Source: an uncultured Spirochaetota bacterium (GTDB taxonomy: Bacteria; Spirochaetota; UBA4802; UBA5550). From it: a stretch of 64,000 nucleotides of DNA. The notes under the pieces were generated by a model that did not search any database, was not told the DNA's origin, and saw nothing but the letters and a program-made list of their open reading frames with translations. Positions 44,279-54,603 of the stretch are shown in pieces. The translations under genes and the position numbers were made by a program. Position 1 is the stretch's first letter. Each line of letters starts with the position of its first letter. The stretch is taken from contig CALMRZ010000012.1 of NCBI GenBank assembly GCA_937872225.1, positions 44,301-108,300 on the forward strand. The letters are read 5' to 3'.

Positions 44279-45364
44279 ATGGCACAGAAGCAACGATCAA
44301 CAATACAAAAAGCGGTTCTATCAGCGCTTCTGATCGCTCTTCTGTGTTTCATCCTCCTCGAAATAACAGTGCGCATTGTCCAGGCATGGAATCCGGCCGT
44401 TCCCATCATACCTGACACGACCTATCTGCAATATCGCGGCAGACCCGGCGCAGCGGAATTCAACGGCTTCAGGCTGAACTCCCGCGGTTTCAAAGACACC
44501 GAGTTCATGCAAAAACCACCAGGCCGATTCAGGATACTATCCCTCGGAGATTCCCAGACCTACGGCGCTGTTCCCTATGCCGATTCCTACATGACGCTCG
44601 TTGAAAATAAATTGAAGGTCTCATGCCCCCGGTGCGAAATCCTGAACATGGGGGTGCCTTCCGCTGGTCCCGTTGATTATCTCTCCGCCCTCTTAAACGA
44701 GGGCCTGGATCTGGCCCCGGACATGGTGCTTTTGAATTTCAACCTGTATGATGACTTCAGGAATGGAGGAAAGCGCTTTAAAATTTATTCCTGTTCAGCC
44801 GCCGCTTCCTTCATAAACTACCTTCTTGCAGGCATATTCGAGCCTGAAGGGCGCGTTTTCGGCACCGGCATGTATCGGGAGGGCATCCAGCTTCGAAGCG
44901 ATGAATCATACCTTCGCCTGGTTCTCGACGCCCATGGGGGAATATTCCAGAAGAACAACGATACGTTCAGCAGGGATTTCCATAGCTCCTTCGAATTTAT
45001 AGAACGAATAAAAAAAATATGCGATAGTAAACAGATATCCTTCATAGTGGTGATCATTCCGGCCGACTTGCAAATCTACCCCCAGCTGCAAAACAAGGCA
45101 GCGGCTGCGTTGAACCTGAGAGAAAGCGATTTCGATTACCGACGACCAAACCGGATGCTTGCAAAGGAGTTGCGAAGGATCGGGATCCCCTACCTTGACC
45201 TCCTGGATACCTTTCTCCTGGAACAGGCCCGCTCCGGGAAAGGCCTTACCCAGGACAACGATCCCCACTGGAACAGGTACGGGAGCATGGCCGCCGCTGA
45301 AGCGGTGAGCCCATGGTTGAGGCGGCTGGCGGGCCATCGCAGGGACGTGGCTGATCAGAACTGA
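44279..45364 (+). CDS. Membrane-anchored SGNH/GDSL hydrolase
   Basis: A 361-residue protein with one N-terminal membrane helix (about 12-29) and an SGNH domain. LSLGDSQTYG (Ser92) is block I, GVPSAGPV block II, and DPHWNRYG near the C-terminus holds the Asp-x-His pair. Family members act on ester bonds, often as O-acetyl transferases or esterases of cell-wall glycans or lipids. The stop overlaps the convergent acylphosphatase gene by 10 bases. Confidence 0.85.
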   Translation: MAQKQRSTIQKAVLSALLIALLCFILLEITVRIVQAWNPAVPIIPDTTYLQYRGRPGAAEFNGFRLNSRGFKDTEFMQKPPGRFRILSLGDSQTYGAVPYADSYMTLVENKLKVSCPRCEILNMGVPSAGPVDYLSALLNEGLDLAPDMVLLNFNLYDDFRNGGKRFKIYSCSAAASFINYLLAGIFEPEGRVFGTGMYREGIQLRSDESYLRLVLDAHGGIFQKNNDTFSRDFHSSFEFIERIKKICDSKQISFIVVIIPADLQIYPQLQNKAAAALNLRESDFDYRRPNRMLAKELRRIGIPYLDLLDTFLLEQARSGKGLTQDNDPHWNRYGSMAAAEAVSPWLRRLAGHRRDVADQN

Positions 45365-45630
45365 TAATCCCCCGACAGGGGACCGGCGTGGTCTGCCACA
45401 TCCACCGATACGATCCTCCCGTAAAAGGTGAACCCTTTCGGGTTGGTGGTTATGTCTTGGATGTAACGATTCACCAGCTCCATGTCATCGGTATTGAGCA
45501 GAACCCTGACGGTGCCGTCGGAAAGGTTGGATGCCGTGCCCCGTACATGCCGTTCCCTGGCATACTGGCTGCAGTACGCGCGGCAAAACACACCCTGGAC
45601 CCTTCCATGGAGAATCAATTGTTTCGCCAT
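45355..45630 (-). CDS. acyP: Acylphosphatase
   Basis: A 91-residue enzyme of the usual length. The HGRVQGVFCR loop with Arg17 binds the phosphate and Asn35 (SNLSDGTVRV) holds the water, the two residues needed for catalysis. It hydrolyses acyl phosphates such as 1,3-bisphosphoglycerate. The gene converges with and overlaps the SGNH gene by 10 bases. Confidence 0.93.
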   Translation of the reverse strand: MAKQLILHGRVQGVFCRAYCSQYARERHVRGTASNLSDGTVRVLLNTDDMELVNRYIQDITTNPKGFTFYGRIVSVDVADHAGPLSGDYQF

Positions 45631-45769
45631 CTTGCTGAACCCCCGCCGTTACATCGGTACGAGTCAATCATCGTGCCTGGTAAATTATAATCCATGATAA
45701 TTCAGCAGGCAAGAACTATTCATGACCCCGCGCATGCTGACGGCATGTCCCGGCGAAGGTTTTCTTTGA

Positions 45770-47176
45770 CTACGCCTTTTCCGCGACTAATACCTCGCTA
45801 CCGGCCTTCCCTGAATGCCGCTCCATGCGGGATAGTTCCCGGAGATACCCCTTGTTGTTTTTCTTCCACCGGCGGTTAATCATTCTCGCGTAAACGGCAA
45901 TGCCGGCGGCGATCCAGTTTTTCCCCGCTATTTTTCTGATAATTTCTGCCGCTGAATAAAATTTCTCATGGCTGTACGTCTGGGCACGCTGCAGGCTCCG
46001 CAGCGAAAAATGACGGGGCCGGTATACGACATGATGCGCGTCATACATAGACCAGTCGTCGTATACTATCCGCTTCGAAACGTGACTGTAAAACTCGGAC
46101 CCGGGGAACGGCGTCAGTATGAGGAACTGGGCCGACGTTAATCTCATTTTTTTCGCATAGTTCACGGTCAACTTGACCGAATCCCATGTGTCGCTGTCAA
46201 AGCCGTGGACAAACATGCCGTGGATATGGATATTGTGTTCATGTATGATCCTAACGGCCCTGGTAATATCCTCCACGGTCTGCCTTTTCTTCATCTCCTT
46301 GAGGCTCTCAGGGTTGAACGATTCAAAGCCGATGAACAGGGTATGGCACCCGCTCCGTCTCATGAGATCCAGTAGCTCCGGATCGTTCACGATATCGGCG
46401 CGCACCTGGGTCGACCACTTGAAGGTCAGGCCCTCGTCTATCATTGCCCGCAGCAGTTCCTTGGCCCTTTTTTTGTTTGCGGCAAAATGATCATCATAAA
46501 AAAAGATCATTTTTTCCGCATTCCTGTAGCGCCTTAGCTCGTCGAGAATATGGCCGGTGGAGCGAAATCGGTATTTTTTTCCGAACATGCCGGTGACTGA
46601 GCAGAAGGAGCAGTCATAGGGACATCCCCTCGAAGTCTGGACCGGTATCACCTTGAGCCTGGACTGGTCTTTCATCAGGGAAAAATCCGATGCCGGCAGC
46701 TGGTCAAGGTTTTCCTCAAAGCTCCGCATCGGATTATGGATATATCCGTCGCCGTTTCGGTAGGAAAGATTCGGCACCGCGCCGTAATCGCCGTCGGTTT
46801 CCCATGCATCGATAAATCTCATGAGGGGCGTTTCCCCCTCTCCGCGGATAACGAAATCCGCATAATCAAGGGCCTCTTCCGGAAGGAATGTTACGTGAGG
46901 CCCCCCCATGATAACCGTTATGCCCAAGCGCCGCACCGTGTTTGCAACGACATATGAATTTATTGCGGTCGGGGTAATGGTTGATATCCCAACAATATCG
47001 GCATCGGACAATTCGTTGTAATCGATCGATGTGATATCTTCGACCAGGATGCGCGCATCCCAGCCGCGGTTTTTCATCATTGTTGCCAGTATAAAAATTC
47101 CAATTCTCGGCAATGCGAACTGGGTGAAAATATGCTCCCCCGCCGGTTTTGGTTCAATGAACACGATTTTTTTCAT
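45770..47176 (-). CDS. B12-binding-domain radical SAM protein
   Basis: A 468-residue class B radical SAM protein: an N-terminal Rossmann/B12-binding-like domain (about 1-135, with DIVGISTITPTAINSY and VIMGGPHVTFLPEEAL), a radical SAM domain with CPYDCSFC (Cys185, Cys189, Cys192), and a C-terminal tail rich in Arg and Lys. Proteins of this build alter lipids, hopanoids, bacteriochlorophyll or antibiotics; the substrate here is unknown. Start 47176 was preferred because AGGA stands 6 bases upstream; ATG 47182 is the other choice. Confidence 0.9.
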   Translation of the reverse strand: MKKIVFIEPKPAGEHIFTQFALPRIGIFILATMMKNRGWDARILVEDITSIDYNELSDADIVGISTITPTAINSYVVANTVRRLGITVIMGGPHVTFLPEEALDYADFVIRGEGETPLMRFIDAWETDGDYGAVPNLSYRNGDGYIHNPMRSFEENLDQLPASDFSLMKDQSRLKVIPVQTSRGCPYDCSFCSVTGMFGKKYRFRSTGHILDELRRYRNAEKMIFFYDDHFAANKKRAKELLRAMIDEGLTFKWSTQVRADIVNDPELLDLMRRSGCHTLFIGFESFNPESLKEMKKRQTVEDITRAVRIIHEHNIHIHGMFVHGFDSDTWDSVKLTVNYAKKMRLTSAQFLILTPFPGSEFYSHVSKRIVYDDWSMYDAHHVVYRPRHFSLRSLQRAQTYSHEKFYSAAEIIRKIAGKNWIAAGIAVYARMINRRWKKNNKGYLRELSRMERHSGKAGSEVLVAEKA

Positions 47177-47397
47177 AACCATTCCTAAAAAAGATTATCA
47201 TTTACATGACATTAAAAAATTTTTATTGTTGCAAATTTCTTTGATTAATACGCATAATTTAGTCATCCTGGCACAATGTAAACGCACGATGATGTATGCA
47301 TAATCTCCGGCAACTGATCCGTCATAGTTGAGAACAGATGTCAACATCATTAAAATTCAAGTCTGATTTATCATGGTGTTCAATTATTTTTTTTATT

Positions 47398-47808
47398 ATG
47401 ACAAAATTATTACCTTCATGCATGTTGACCGCATCCTTGATAATAACCATGATCGCATGCGCATCCCGGGTCCCTCAAGAAGGATCTTGGGAGGGTATTG
47501 AGAACAGTCTCCTCCGCGTTTATGTTTATTATGAATACACTGATGATTTTGACGGCAGAACCGATTCAGATCCAAGAGAACTTCTGCTGGGTTACGGCAG
47601 GACCAGGGCCGAGGTGCTGTTGATGAGCTATATGCGGATGCATGTCGCCGGCATTGGCAGAACAATCGCGTGTCAGCAGATGATACCGGAAATAGCAGCG
47701 CGGGGAACGATCCGGCACCTTGCGTGCGACACCGGTCGATGCGCTGCCTATATTGATTTTGACGTAAGGGATTTTCTGGAAGCGGCCGGATTCAGCGCCC
47801 AGCGATAA
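47398..47808 (+). CDS. Putative lipoprotein of unknown function
   Basis: A 136-residue protein. From ATG 47398 the signal peptide MTKLLPSCMLTASLIITMIAC has a spirochaetal-type lipobox (TMIAC). The mature part has Tyr-rich (LRVYVYYEYTDDF) and helical (GRTRAEVLLMSYMRM) pieces and two pairs of cysteines. No family is recognised. It precedes the methyltransferase gene by 19 bases on the same strand. Confidence 0.65.
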   Translation: MTKLLPSCMLTASLIITMIACASRVPQEGSWEGIENSLLRVYVYYEYTDDFDGRTDSDPRELLLGYGRTRAEVLLMSYMRMHVAGIGRTIACQQMIPEIAARGTIRHLACDTGRCAAYIDFDVRDFLEAAGFSAQR

Positions 47809-47827
47809 TCCGACAGGGGAATAACCG

Positions 47828-48655
47828 GTGGATAACGCCCGCTACGCACTAGTTAAAACCAACGACGGCTCATATACGCTGTATCTCCGCGATTACGACG
47901 AGCACATGCATTCCATGTCCGGAGCCTACGAGGAAGCCCTTCTGAAACACGTTATCCCTTCCGGCATAACCGGCGGCAGGACATCTCCGCTGCATGTCCT
48001 TGATGTTGGCTTTGGCCTCGGCTACAACATCCTCGCCCTGCTGGCTGAACGGGAACGGTGCGGCCATAGCGGCCCTGTTTCCGTCACATCCCTTGAACAA
48101 GACCGGTCCTTTCTTCCGGCTCTTCAATCGATACGCTTCTACGATTCACGCGACCGGCTCTACTCTCTCATACAGACGGCTTACCGCGACGGCTTCTGCG
48201 ATTCCGGCGGCATATCAATTTCCATCCTTTTCGGGGACGCCAGGGAATTTATCAGATCATTTTCGGATGAAACCTTTGACGCTGTTTTCTTTGATCCATT
48301 TTCTCCGGCGCACAACCCTGAACTCTGGTCAGTTGATCTTTTCAGACACCTGTACCGGTCAATGAAGGCGGCCTCGATCCTCACCACCTATTCAAGCGCG
48401 CCGCAGGTGCGCGCGGCCCTTCGGGAAGCCGCATTCATTATCGGAAGAGGTCCCTCTGTCGGGGGAAAACGCGAAGGGACCCTGGCATCACGGACGGCTG
48501 TCATTGAAGCACTGCCCGCCGATGACATGGAAAAGCTCCTCGGCAACAAACGCGCGGTACCGTACCGCGATCCGCTTCTAACGCGCGACCGGGATGCCAT
48601 TCTCAGGGAACGGACCGATGAGATCAAAAGGCTCCGGCTCCTGAGAAAAACATAG
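47828..48655 (+). CDS. MnmC-like methyltransferase
   Basis: A 275-residue SAM-dependent methyltransferase (DUF752/MnmC2 type). The SAM-binding loop LDVGFGLGYNILALLAE (about 57-73) and the FDAVFFDPFSPAHNPELWS segment are typical of MnmC, which completes mnm5s2U in the tRNA wobble position; only the methyltransferase half is present, not the FAD oxidase. Start is GTG 47828 after AGGGGA. The MnmE gene, of the same modification pathway, is nearby on the opposite strand. Confidence 0.88.
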   Translation: MDNARYALVKTNDGSYTLYLRDYDEHMHSMSGAYEEALLKHVIPSGITGGRTSPLHVLDVGFGLGYNILALLAERERCGHSGPVSVTSLEQDRSFLPALQSIRFYDSRDRLYSLIQTAYRDGFCDSGGISISILFGDAREFIRSFSDETFDAVFFDPFSPAHNPELWSVDLFRHLYRSMKAASILTTYSSAPQVRAALREAAFIIGRGPSVGGKREGTLASRTAVIEALPADDMEKLLGNKRAVPYRDPLLTRDRDAILRERTDEIKRLRLLRKT

Positions 48656-48696
48656 CTGTGTGATAGACTGCCTGCGGAGACTGTTGGTGCGGGGCA

Positions 48697-50505
48697 TCAG
48701 ATCATATCATCGAGTTCTTCAAGGACCGATTTGTCGGATTGTTTATCCGGGCTTTCCTTCACGGTTGTGTCCTGTTCCTTTGATTGGTCCTTCATCTGGG
48801 CCAGCTCTTCCTTCCTGAATTCCAGATCGCCAGAAAGGTCTCCTTCCTGGCTCAGGCGATAGGCGAACGCCATGACGTAGCAATAAATGATATAGACCGC
48901 TTCATAGATCTTTTTCCCGTTAATTTTTTTCTCGCCCTCGATGACTGGATCGAACACCAGTTCTTCCTGGGGATTTTCTATGTATATCTGGTGGCTGTTC
49001 ATGTCATCCAGCAGCAGCTTCAGTTCCTGGGAGATATCATTCATGTAATTTCGCACGATTGCCATGGCATTTTTGCCGAGGTTTTTCTTCTTATTTTCCA
49101 AAACTTCCAGCCGCTTGGTAAACTCAATATACTGGGAACTGTTTGACGGTTTTTCCCGCTTTGATTTCTCGTAGTCTTCAATTTCTCTGGCATATTCCAG
49201 AAGGCTGTCGCTGCTGACTCTCATCTTATCGTACAACGCGTTCAATCTTTGCCTGAAATCCACTTTCTCGCGGGCAACGAAATCGGTTCTGAATTTTATT
49301 TTATTGGTTGTTAAAATAAATGAATATTCCCTGTCAAATTCATTGAACAGCAGATATGTTATTAAGACCTTGTCGCCGTCGCTCATGGTTTCAAAATGAC
49401 GCTGACGGTCATACTCCTTGCGGAGCTGGGCCGTATCCAGCGTTGACATTAATTCAAGTCCCTGGCGTATGGCCTTTAACCGTTCCCTGTCAGTCTCATC
49501 TTCAACAGCATCCTCCGCTTCAGCCGGCGTGTCGCCCTCTTCCTGTGAAACGGCGGCCATATCATCAAAATACTTTGCCAGCTGACGGTTGCCCGGTTTA
49601 TCCGCTTCTCCTATGCCCAGAACAGATTCAATGTCAGTATCATACAATTCATAGTACCGCCACTGGTACATGCAGAAGAGGACGTGAAGCCGGGGCAGAA
49701 ATTTGTGGAAGATGACGAAAATATTGTTGCGAACCCTCCTGGTCATGGCGTAATGCGAATCCCCGGAACTGTCCCCCGCTTTTGCGTAATAATCAATCGC
49801 CCTTTCAAATGCGGCTAGTATTGAATTCTCAAAAGTGTTGAGAACATACAATTTTTTATACAGGGAAAGGATCTGTTCTTTCAGCTCGAGGGTCTTTTTC
49901 GGCAGCTGGGGAAAGTTAACATATTGTTCGACGATCTGATCGGCGATTATTTTATCGAACAGGTTTCCCGTCATTTCAATAAGTTCGAAATACAAAGGCT
50001 TGATGCTGTCAAGCTTTGCGGTTATTTTTCTTCCCACGGCGGGATTTTTCCTGAATATATCAAGAAACAATATCTGCACATCCATCAGGGCAGGCTTGTA
50101 CAGATTATTGAATTTCTTAAAGAACCTGTTGTTGAAGTAATATCCGTTGAATCCGGCTATGCCGAGAAATTTCAGCTTGAAACGTATTTTCATCCTATCA
50201 ACAAACAGGCTGAAGCCGCTTGCGTCCTCTTCCGCTGCGACCTTTTTCACAACCACCCGCCGTGTCTCAATAATGGGGGAGGATTTGTCTTTTTTTATTC
50301 TCTTGTTTGAGAGACGGGGTTCGACCTTTCGTATATATTGCTTCTGCTTTTCACGGTCTATGGTAAGACGGCGGCCTGCTGGTTTCTCCTCAACAACCTT
50401 GCCCCCGCTTTCAACGAATTTTGTAAAGAGGTTTTTCCTGGTTTTTTCGTCGAGCTTTGCGACGCCTATATTATCTTTTGTCTTATCGACCTTGCCTTTT
50501 TCCAT
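48697..50505 (-). CDS. Large helical protein of unknown function upstream of the mnmE block
   Basis: A 602-residue, strongly helical cytoplasmic protein. The N-terminal 90 residues are very basic (KKDKSSP, RRVVVKKVAAEE), and helical segments follow with many aromatic residues (FNGYYFNNRFFKKFNNLYKP). A mid-region acid stretch (about 340-365, EEGDTPAEAEDAVEDE) and an acid Lys-rich tail occur. No enzymatic motif is seen. It may belong to a spirochaete-only family, but I cannot name it. It lies 195 bases downstream of mnmE. Confidence 0.75.
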   Translation of the reverse strand: MEKGKVDKTKDNIGVAKLDEKTRKNLFTKFVESGGKVVEEKPAGRRLTIDREKQKQYIRKVEPRLSNKRIKKDKSSPIIETRRVVVKKVAAEEDASGFSLFVDRMKIRFKLKFLGIAGFNGYYFNNRFFKKFNNLYKPALMDVQILFLDIFRKNPAVGRKITAKLDSIKPLYFELIEMTGNLFDKIIADQIVEQYVNFPQLPKKTLELKEQILSLYKKLYVLNTFENSILAAFERAIDYYAKAGDSSGDSHYAMTRRVRNNIFVIFHKFLPRLHVLFCMYQWRYYELYDTDIESVLGIGEADKPGNRQLAKYFDDMAAVSQEEGDTPAEAEDAVEDETDRERLKAIRQGLELMSTLDTAQLRKEYDRQRHFETMSDGDKVLITYLLFNEFDREYSFILTTNKIKFRTDFVAREKVDFRQRLNALYDKMRVSSDSLLEYAREIEDYEKSKREKPSNSSQYIEFTKRLEVLENKKKNLGKNAMAIVRNYMNDISQELKLLLDDMNSHQIYIENPQEELVFDPVIEGEKKINGKKIYEAVYIIYCYVMAFAYRLSQEGDLSGDLEFRKEELAQMKDQSKEQDTTVKESPDKQSDKSVLEELDDMI

Positions 50506-50700
50506 AATGCTTAACCGAACCGGAATGAATTGAATTGCCTCAGATCACTCTTTTTATCAGAATGTTGAATATTGTGCATTAATAAAGTAATAAAATATAT
50601 TTATCAATCAAAATTTCTTTTTCACTGAAATCCATGGGCTGGAAATCGACCCTTTCATCAAACCGCACTATGCTCTCCATGGAGACATGCCGCTGTCGCA

Positions 50701-52056
50701 TCATTTCCCGATACAAAATCTGCTGAATATTGAATCCAGAATATCATCGGGCGTTATATCCCCGGTGATACCCGCAAGGATATCCATCAACGACTGGAGT
50801 TCGAAGGCGATAATTTCTCCCGGCGAACGCGATTCAATGAGGCCATATACTTTGTCTATGGCCGAGCCGGCCTGCTTCAGGAGCGCTGTTATTCTCATGT
50901 CAGCTATAAAGGAGTTCTCAATCTGGACATATTCATTTCGTATCTTCCGGCTCATGGCATCTTTCAGGTCCTGCAGGCCGGCGCCGGTCAGGGCCGAGAA
51001 AAGGACCGCATCCTCGGTGAGTTTCCGCTGTATTTCAGCGATTGATTCAGGACCGGCTACATCAGTCTTGTTGATGATGATAATCCTTTTTTTATTTTTT
51101 GTTTTTTCAAGGATATGCTGGTCTGCGTCATGGATCCCCGATCGGGCGTCAAGGACCAGGATAATGAACGGCGATGTTTCAATTTTCCTGTGGCTCAGGT
51201 CTATGCCGATCTTTTCAATCTCGTCGCCCGGCGTATCAATACCGGCGGTGTCAACAAGGTTAACATGCATGCCGCATATCTGAAACGGTTCGCGAATGAT
51301 ATCGCGGGTGGTTCCGGGGATGCTCGAAACAATCGCCCGTTCCTGGTTGAGGAGGAGATTCAGGACGCTTGATTTGCCCACATTCGGTTTTCCGGTTATC
51401 GTTATGTCTATGCCGTGGCTCAACTGTTCTCCCATCGCGCAGCGGGCAAGGAGGTCCTCGATTGCATCCCGTATCCCGCGCGCCGCACCGAGCGCCTGAT
51501 CCTGATTGACACATTCGATATCTTCATCGGAAAAATCAATGCCCGCTTCGATATCCGCCTTTAATTCAGTTATGCTGTTCCGTATCGCCGCAATGACATT
51601 ACGAAGGGAGCCGTGCATCTGCCGAAGGGAGGTTTCAATTTCCCATTCGCTTTTTGCCATGATGATATGATTGATGGCCTCAGCCTCAGTGAGGTCTAGC
51701 TTACCATTAAGAAACGCCCGCCGGGTGAATTCTCCAGGCTCCGCCATCCTCACGCCGAGGGCGTTGAGCATCATGATTATCTTTCTTACAATGATCTGGT
51801 TTCCGTGGCAGTAGATCTCGGCCATTTCTTCGCCGGTGTAGCTGTGAGGCGCGGGATAATAGATTACTATCACGTCATCAACCTGCGCTCCCCCGTCATG
51901 TAGCGTGCCGTAATGAGCGTACCTGGGCTTCAATTCATAACCATGATAAAAATACGAATCAATGGCCCTGCGGGTGACAGGGCCACTGATCCGTATGATA
52001 GCTATCGAGGAATTGACAGAGGGGGTCGCGGGCGCGCAGATGGTATCTTCAATCAT
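50701..52056 (-). CDS. mnmE: tRNA modification GTPase MnmE
   Basis: A 451-residue protein that, with MnmG, installs the carboxymethylaminomethyl group on U34 of tRNA. The N-terminal THF-binding domain (EDTICAPATPSVNSSIAIIR), the G1 loop GKPNVGKSS (about 223-231), G2/G3 (TRDIIREPF, DTAGI), and the C-terminal FCIGK with its conserved Cys are all present. Last gene of the rpmH-to-mnmE block. Confidence 0.97.
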   Translation of the reverse strand: MIEDTICAPATPSVNSSIAIIRISGPVTRRAIDSYFYHGYELKPRYAHYGTLHDGGAQVDDVIVIYYPAPHSYTGEEMAEIYCHGNQIIVRKIIMMLNALGVRMAEPGEFTRRAFLNGKLDLTEAEAINHIIMAKSEWEIETSLRQMHGSLRNVIAAIRNSITELKADIEAGIDFSDEDIECVNQDQALGAARGIRDAIEDLLARCAMGEQLSHGIDITITGKPNVGKSSVLNLLLNQERAIVSSIPGTTRDIIREPFQICGMHVNLVDTAGIDTPGDEIEKIGIDLSHRKIETSPFIILVLDARSGIHDADQHILEKTKNKKRIIIINKTDVAGPESIAEIQRKLTEDAVLFSALTGAGLQDLKDAMSRKIRNEYVQIENSFIADMRITALLKQAGSAIDKVYGLIESRSPGEIIAFELQSLMDILAGITGDITPDDILDSIFSRFCIGK

Positions 52057-52065
52057 AGATCCCGA

Positions 52066-52704
52066 TCATTGCTTCGGCATGATGGTAACCTTGCGGTAGA
52101 TCCCTTGCCCCTCGCTCTTGGTGGTTACGCGGGAGTCGTTCTGCAGGGTCAGGTGGATGAGACGGCGCTCAAAGGGGTTCATCGGCTCAAGGGTCCACGG
52201 TTTGCCCGACTTGACGACCTTGAAGGCGATGTCCTTGGACATTTTTCTGAGGGCCCTTTCGCGCTTCGCCCGGTACGACTCGATGTCCAGTATTATTTTT
52301 TTATCGCTCCCGGTCTTATGGTTTACAATGAGGTTTACCATGAACTGCAGCGACTCCAGGGTTTTTCCTTTCCTGCCAATGACAAGACCGGAGCTGTTCT
52401 TGCTTTCCAGCTCGATATAAACTTTTGACTCGCCCTCCTTGATGTCCGCTATTCTGCAGTCCAGCTCCATTTTCGCGAATATGGTTCCGACCACTTCCCT
52501 GATGCTATCAGCGATGTCCTTCGTGTCTATATTGTAAAAGAGCCTGATTTTTGCCGGTCTGGAAACACCGAAACCGAAAATACCGCTTTTCCCTTCATCG
52601 ATGACTTCTATATTAACCTTGGACGAATCGGTTATGCCCAGCTCCGCAATGGCTTTTTTGGTCGCATCGTCAACGGTCCTTCCTTCAACTTCTATAACCT
52701 TCAT
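52066..52704 (-). CDS. jag: Jag/KhpB RNA-binding protein
   Basis: A 212-residue protein with the three expected parts: Jag-N domain (about 1-50, EVEGRTVDDATKKAIAEL), KH domain (about 80-140, with GRKGKTLESLQF as its GxxG loop) and R3H domain (about 148-208, PFERRLIHL). It lies 9 bases upstream of mnmE and 125 bases past yidC, the conserved order. In Gram-positive bacteria it binds RNA and influences cell shape and elongation. Confidence 0.93.
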   Translation of the reverse strand: MKVIEVEGRTVDDATKKAIAELGITDSSKVNIEVIDEGKSGIFGFGVSRPAKIRLFYNIDTKDIADSIREVVGTIFAKMELDCRIADIKEGESKVYIELESKNSSGLVIGRKGKTLESLQFMVNLIVNHKTGSDKKIILDIESYRAKRERALRKMSKDIAFKVVKSGKPWTLEPMNPFERRLIHLTLQNDSRVTTKSEGQGIYRKVTIMPKQ

Positions 52705-52829
52705 TATATGGCCTCCTGATTAATAAGAACACTTTACACATCTATTCGTTACAGGTACTGCTCCTGCACTGTGCCGTTGCACATCTACAGTCCGTGTCCC
52801 ACACCTCTGAACCGGGAATCGGGACTTCA

Positions 52830-54488
52830 TCAAGCGGCCTTCTCGGTCTGAGAGCGCTTGTTTATGATCAGCTGGTGGACGATCTGGAAAATGTTCTGCA
52901 GCGCCCAGTACAAGACAAGGCCGGAGGGCATGCTCCAGAATATGAAAATAAACACCAGCGGCATCAGCATCATCATCATTTTCTGCTGCCCGCCGGTATC
53001 GACCGTGGTCAGCTTCGATTGGAGAAATGTAGACACCGTCATGATGATGGGAAGTATGTTCAGGTTGAATCCCGATATGGAGAACACCGTATCGGGCATC
53101 GACAGGTCTTTCATCCACAGAATGAAAGGAGCGCGCCAGAGATCGATGGAATCGATCAGGGCGCTGTACAGGGCGAAGAAAAACGGCATCTGCAGCAGCA
53201 GCGGCAGGCAGCCCCCCATGGGGTTTACCTTGTTTTCGCGGTAGAGCTTCATCATCTCCTTCTGCATCAGGTCGGGCTTGTCCTTGTATTTGGCCTTCAG
53301 CTCATTCAGCTTGGGCGTGAGCTGCTGCATCTTTTTCATCGATTCCGTCGACTTGATGGTCAGCGGCATGAACACGACCTTGGTCAGTATGGAAAAGATC
53401 ACCAGGGCCCAGCCGAGGTTCCCGATGAGCTTGTTTATTGATATAAGGCTCCATATGACGAAATTCCTGATCGGCTCGATGAGCATATTGACATCAGCAG
53501 CATCAATGATTGACTTGTCCACGGCCGCAAGCATCTTCTTGTCTTTTTCGCCCAGGTATACCTTGAATGACTTTTTTATCTCTTTCCCCGGCTCGAGTTT
53601 TTTCAACGCGATATGCATGCCGGTGCGGAAACCCGCCTGTTTACGGTTATCATGAATTACGCCTTTCGCTGCGGATTCTTCAGGTACCATGATGAGGAGA
53701 AAATACCTACTCATGATGCCGGCCCAGTTTACCGCGCCGCTTTCTTTTTTAATCGGTTCTCCGTTCGATGACGACCCGCAGCCGAGCAGAAATCCGCCGC
53801 CACCCTTATCAGCCTTTTTAAAGCTGCCGTCGATCGAGTAGATGCTCATGAGGCGGTTGTAGGTATTGTTATAATCAAGGGTCGGCCCGAGCATCTCGCC
53901 CGGAGAGAAAATTGCCGATCCGTTTTTAAAAGCTATTTCCCTGTTTCCGTTGTTTTTCAGACTGTACTCGACCGTGAACCCGTAGCCGTTATCCTTGAAC
54001 AGGTATGACTTTTCGATCCGGACCGGGGTGCCATCCATCCGGATGTCGGTATAAAAGATGACCCTGTCCCCTTCCTCGCGGAGCTGCCAAAGGGAATTGC
54101 TGAGATTGCTGCCGTTAACGAATTCTTCATCGTCGAAATATAATGAAAAATCGAGTTCGCCCCTGGCATTGTAGGGATTCTTTTTTACTATGAGGTCTAT
54201 ATTTCTTTCCAGATACGTGCAGCCCGTGATTGCCGCGCCCCTGGTGGAAAGGGTCATTTTGAATTTTTTTGTCTTCACGACCGTGTCTTTATCGACTCCG
54301 TTCTTGCCGACCGGAACAATTTTCGACACACCCTGATCCTTGCCGGTTTTATCCTCTTCCTTTGATTCTTTCTTATCAATTTTGACGGTCTCGGGCTTTT
54401 TTGCCTGCTTGCCCGGCTGGAAAAAAATGAAATAGCCTCCCCATATGACGGCTATCAGTAAAATTGCGATAATATTTTTTTTGTCCAT
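52830..54488 (-). CDS. yidC: Membrane protein insertase YidC
   Basis: A 552-residue insertase of the diderm type: one N-terminal helix (about 5-23), a large periplasmic beta-sandwich domain (about 55-340) and the C-terminal five-helix core with the conserved RNFVIWSLISIN, LTKVVFMPLTIKS and GGCLPLLLQMPFFFALYSAL segments. The basic coiled region (KMQQLTPKLNELKAKYKDK) is normal. The C-terminal tail is short. It assists Sec-dependent and Sec-independent membrane insertion. Confidence 0.97.
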   Translation of the reverse strand: MDKKNIIAILLIAVIWGGYFIFFQPGKQAKKPETVKIDKKESKEEDKTGKDQGVSKIVPVGKNGVDKDTVVKTKKFKMTLSTRGAAITGCTYLERNIDLIVKKNPYNARGELDFSLYFDDEEFVNGSNLSNSLWQLREEGDRVIFYTDIRMDGTPVRIEKSYLFKDNGYGFTVEYSLKNNGNREIAFKNGSAIFSPGEMLGPTLDYNNTYNRLMSIYSIDGSFKKADKGGGGFLLGCGSSSNGEPIKKESGAVNWAGIMSRYFLLIMVPEESAAKGVIHDNRKQAGFRTGMHIALKKLEPGKEIKKSFKVYLGEKDKKMLAAVDKSIIDAADVNMLIEPIRNFVIWSLISINKLIGNLGWALVIFSILTKVVFMPLTIKSTESMKKMQQLTPKLNELKAKYKDKPDLMQKEMMKLYRENKVNPMGGCLPLLLQMPFFFALYSALIDSIDLWRAPFILWMKDLSMPDTVFSISGFNLNILPIIMTVSTFLQSKLTTVDTGGQQKMMMMLMPLVFIFIFWSMPSGLVLYWALQNIFQIVHQLIINKRSQTEKAA

Positions 54489-54603
54489 GGTATTGTCCTC
54501 TGTTTTATACTTTTGGGCGTGCGATCACGTGCCTGCGCCTTGAACGTGCATCATCCTGCCGGCGCATGATGAAACGGCATATATTCTTCAAAATGGGTGG
54601 AGA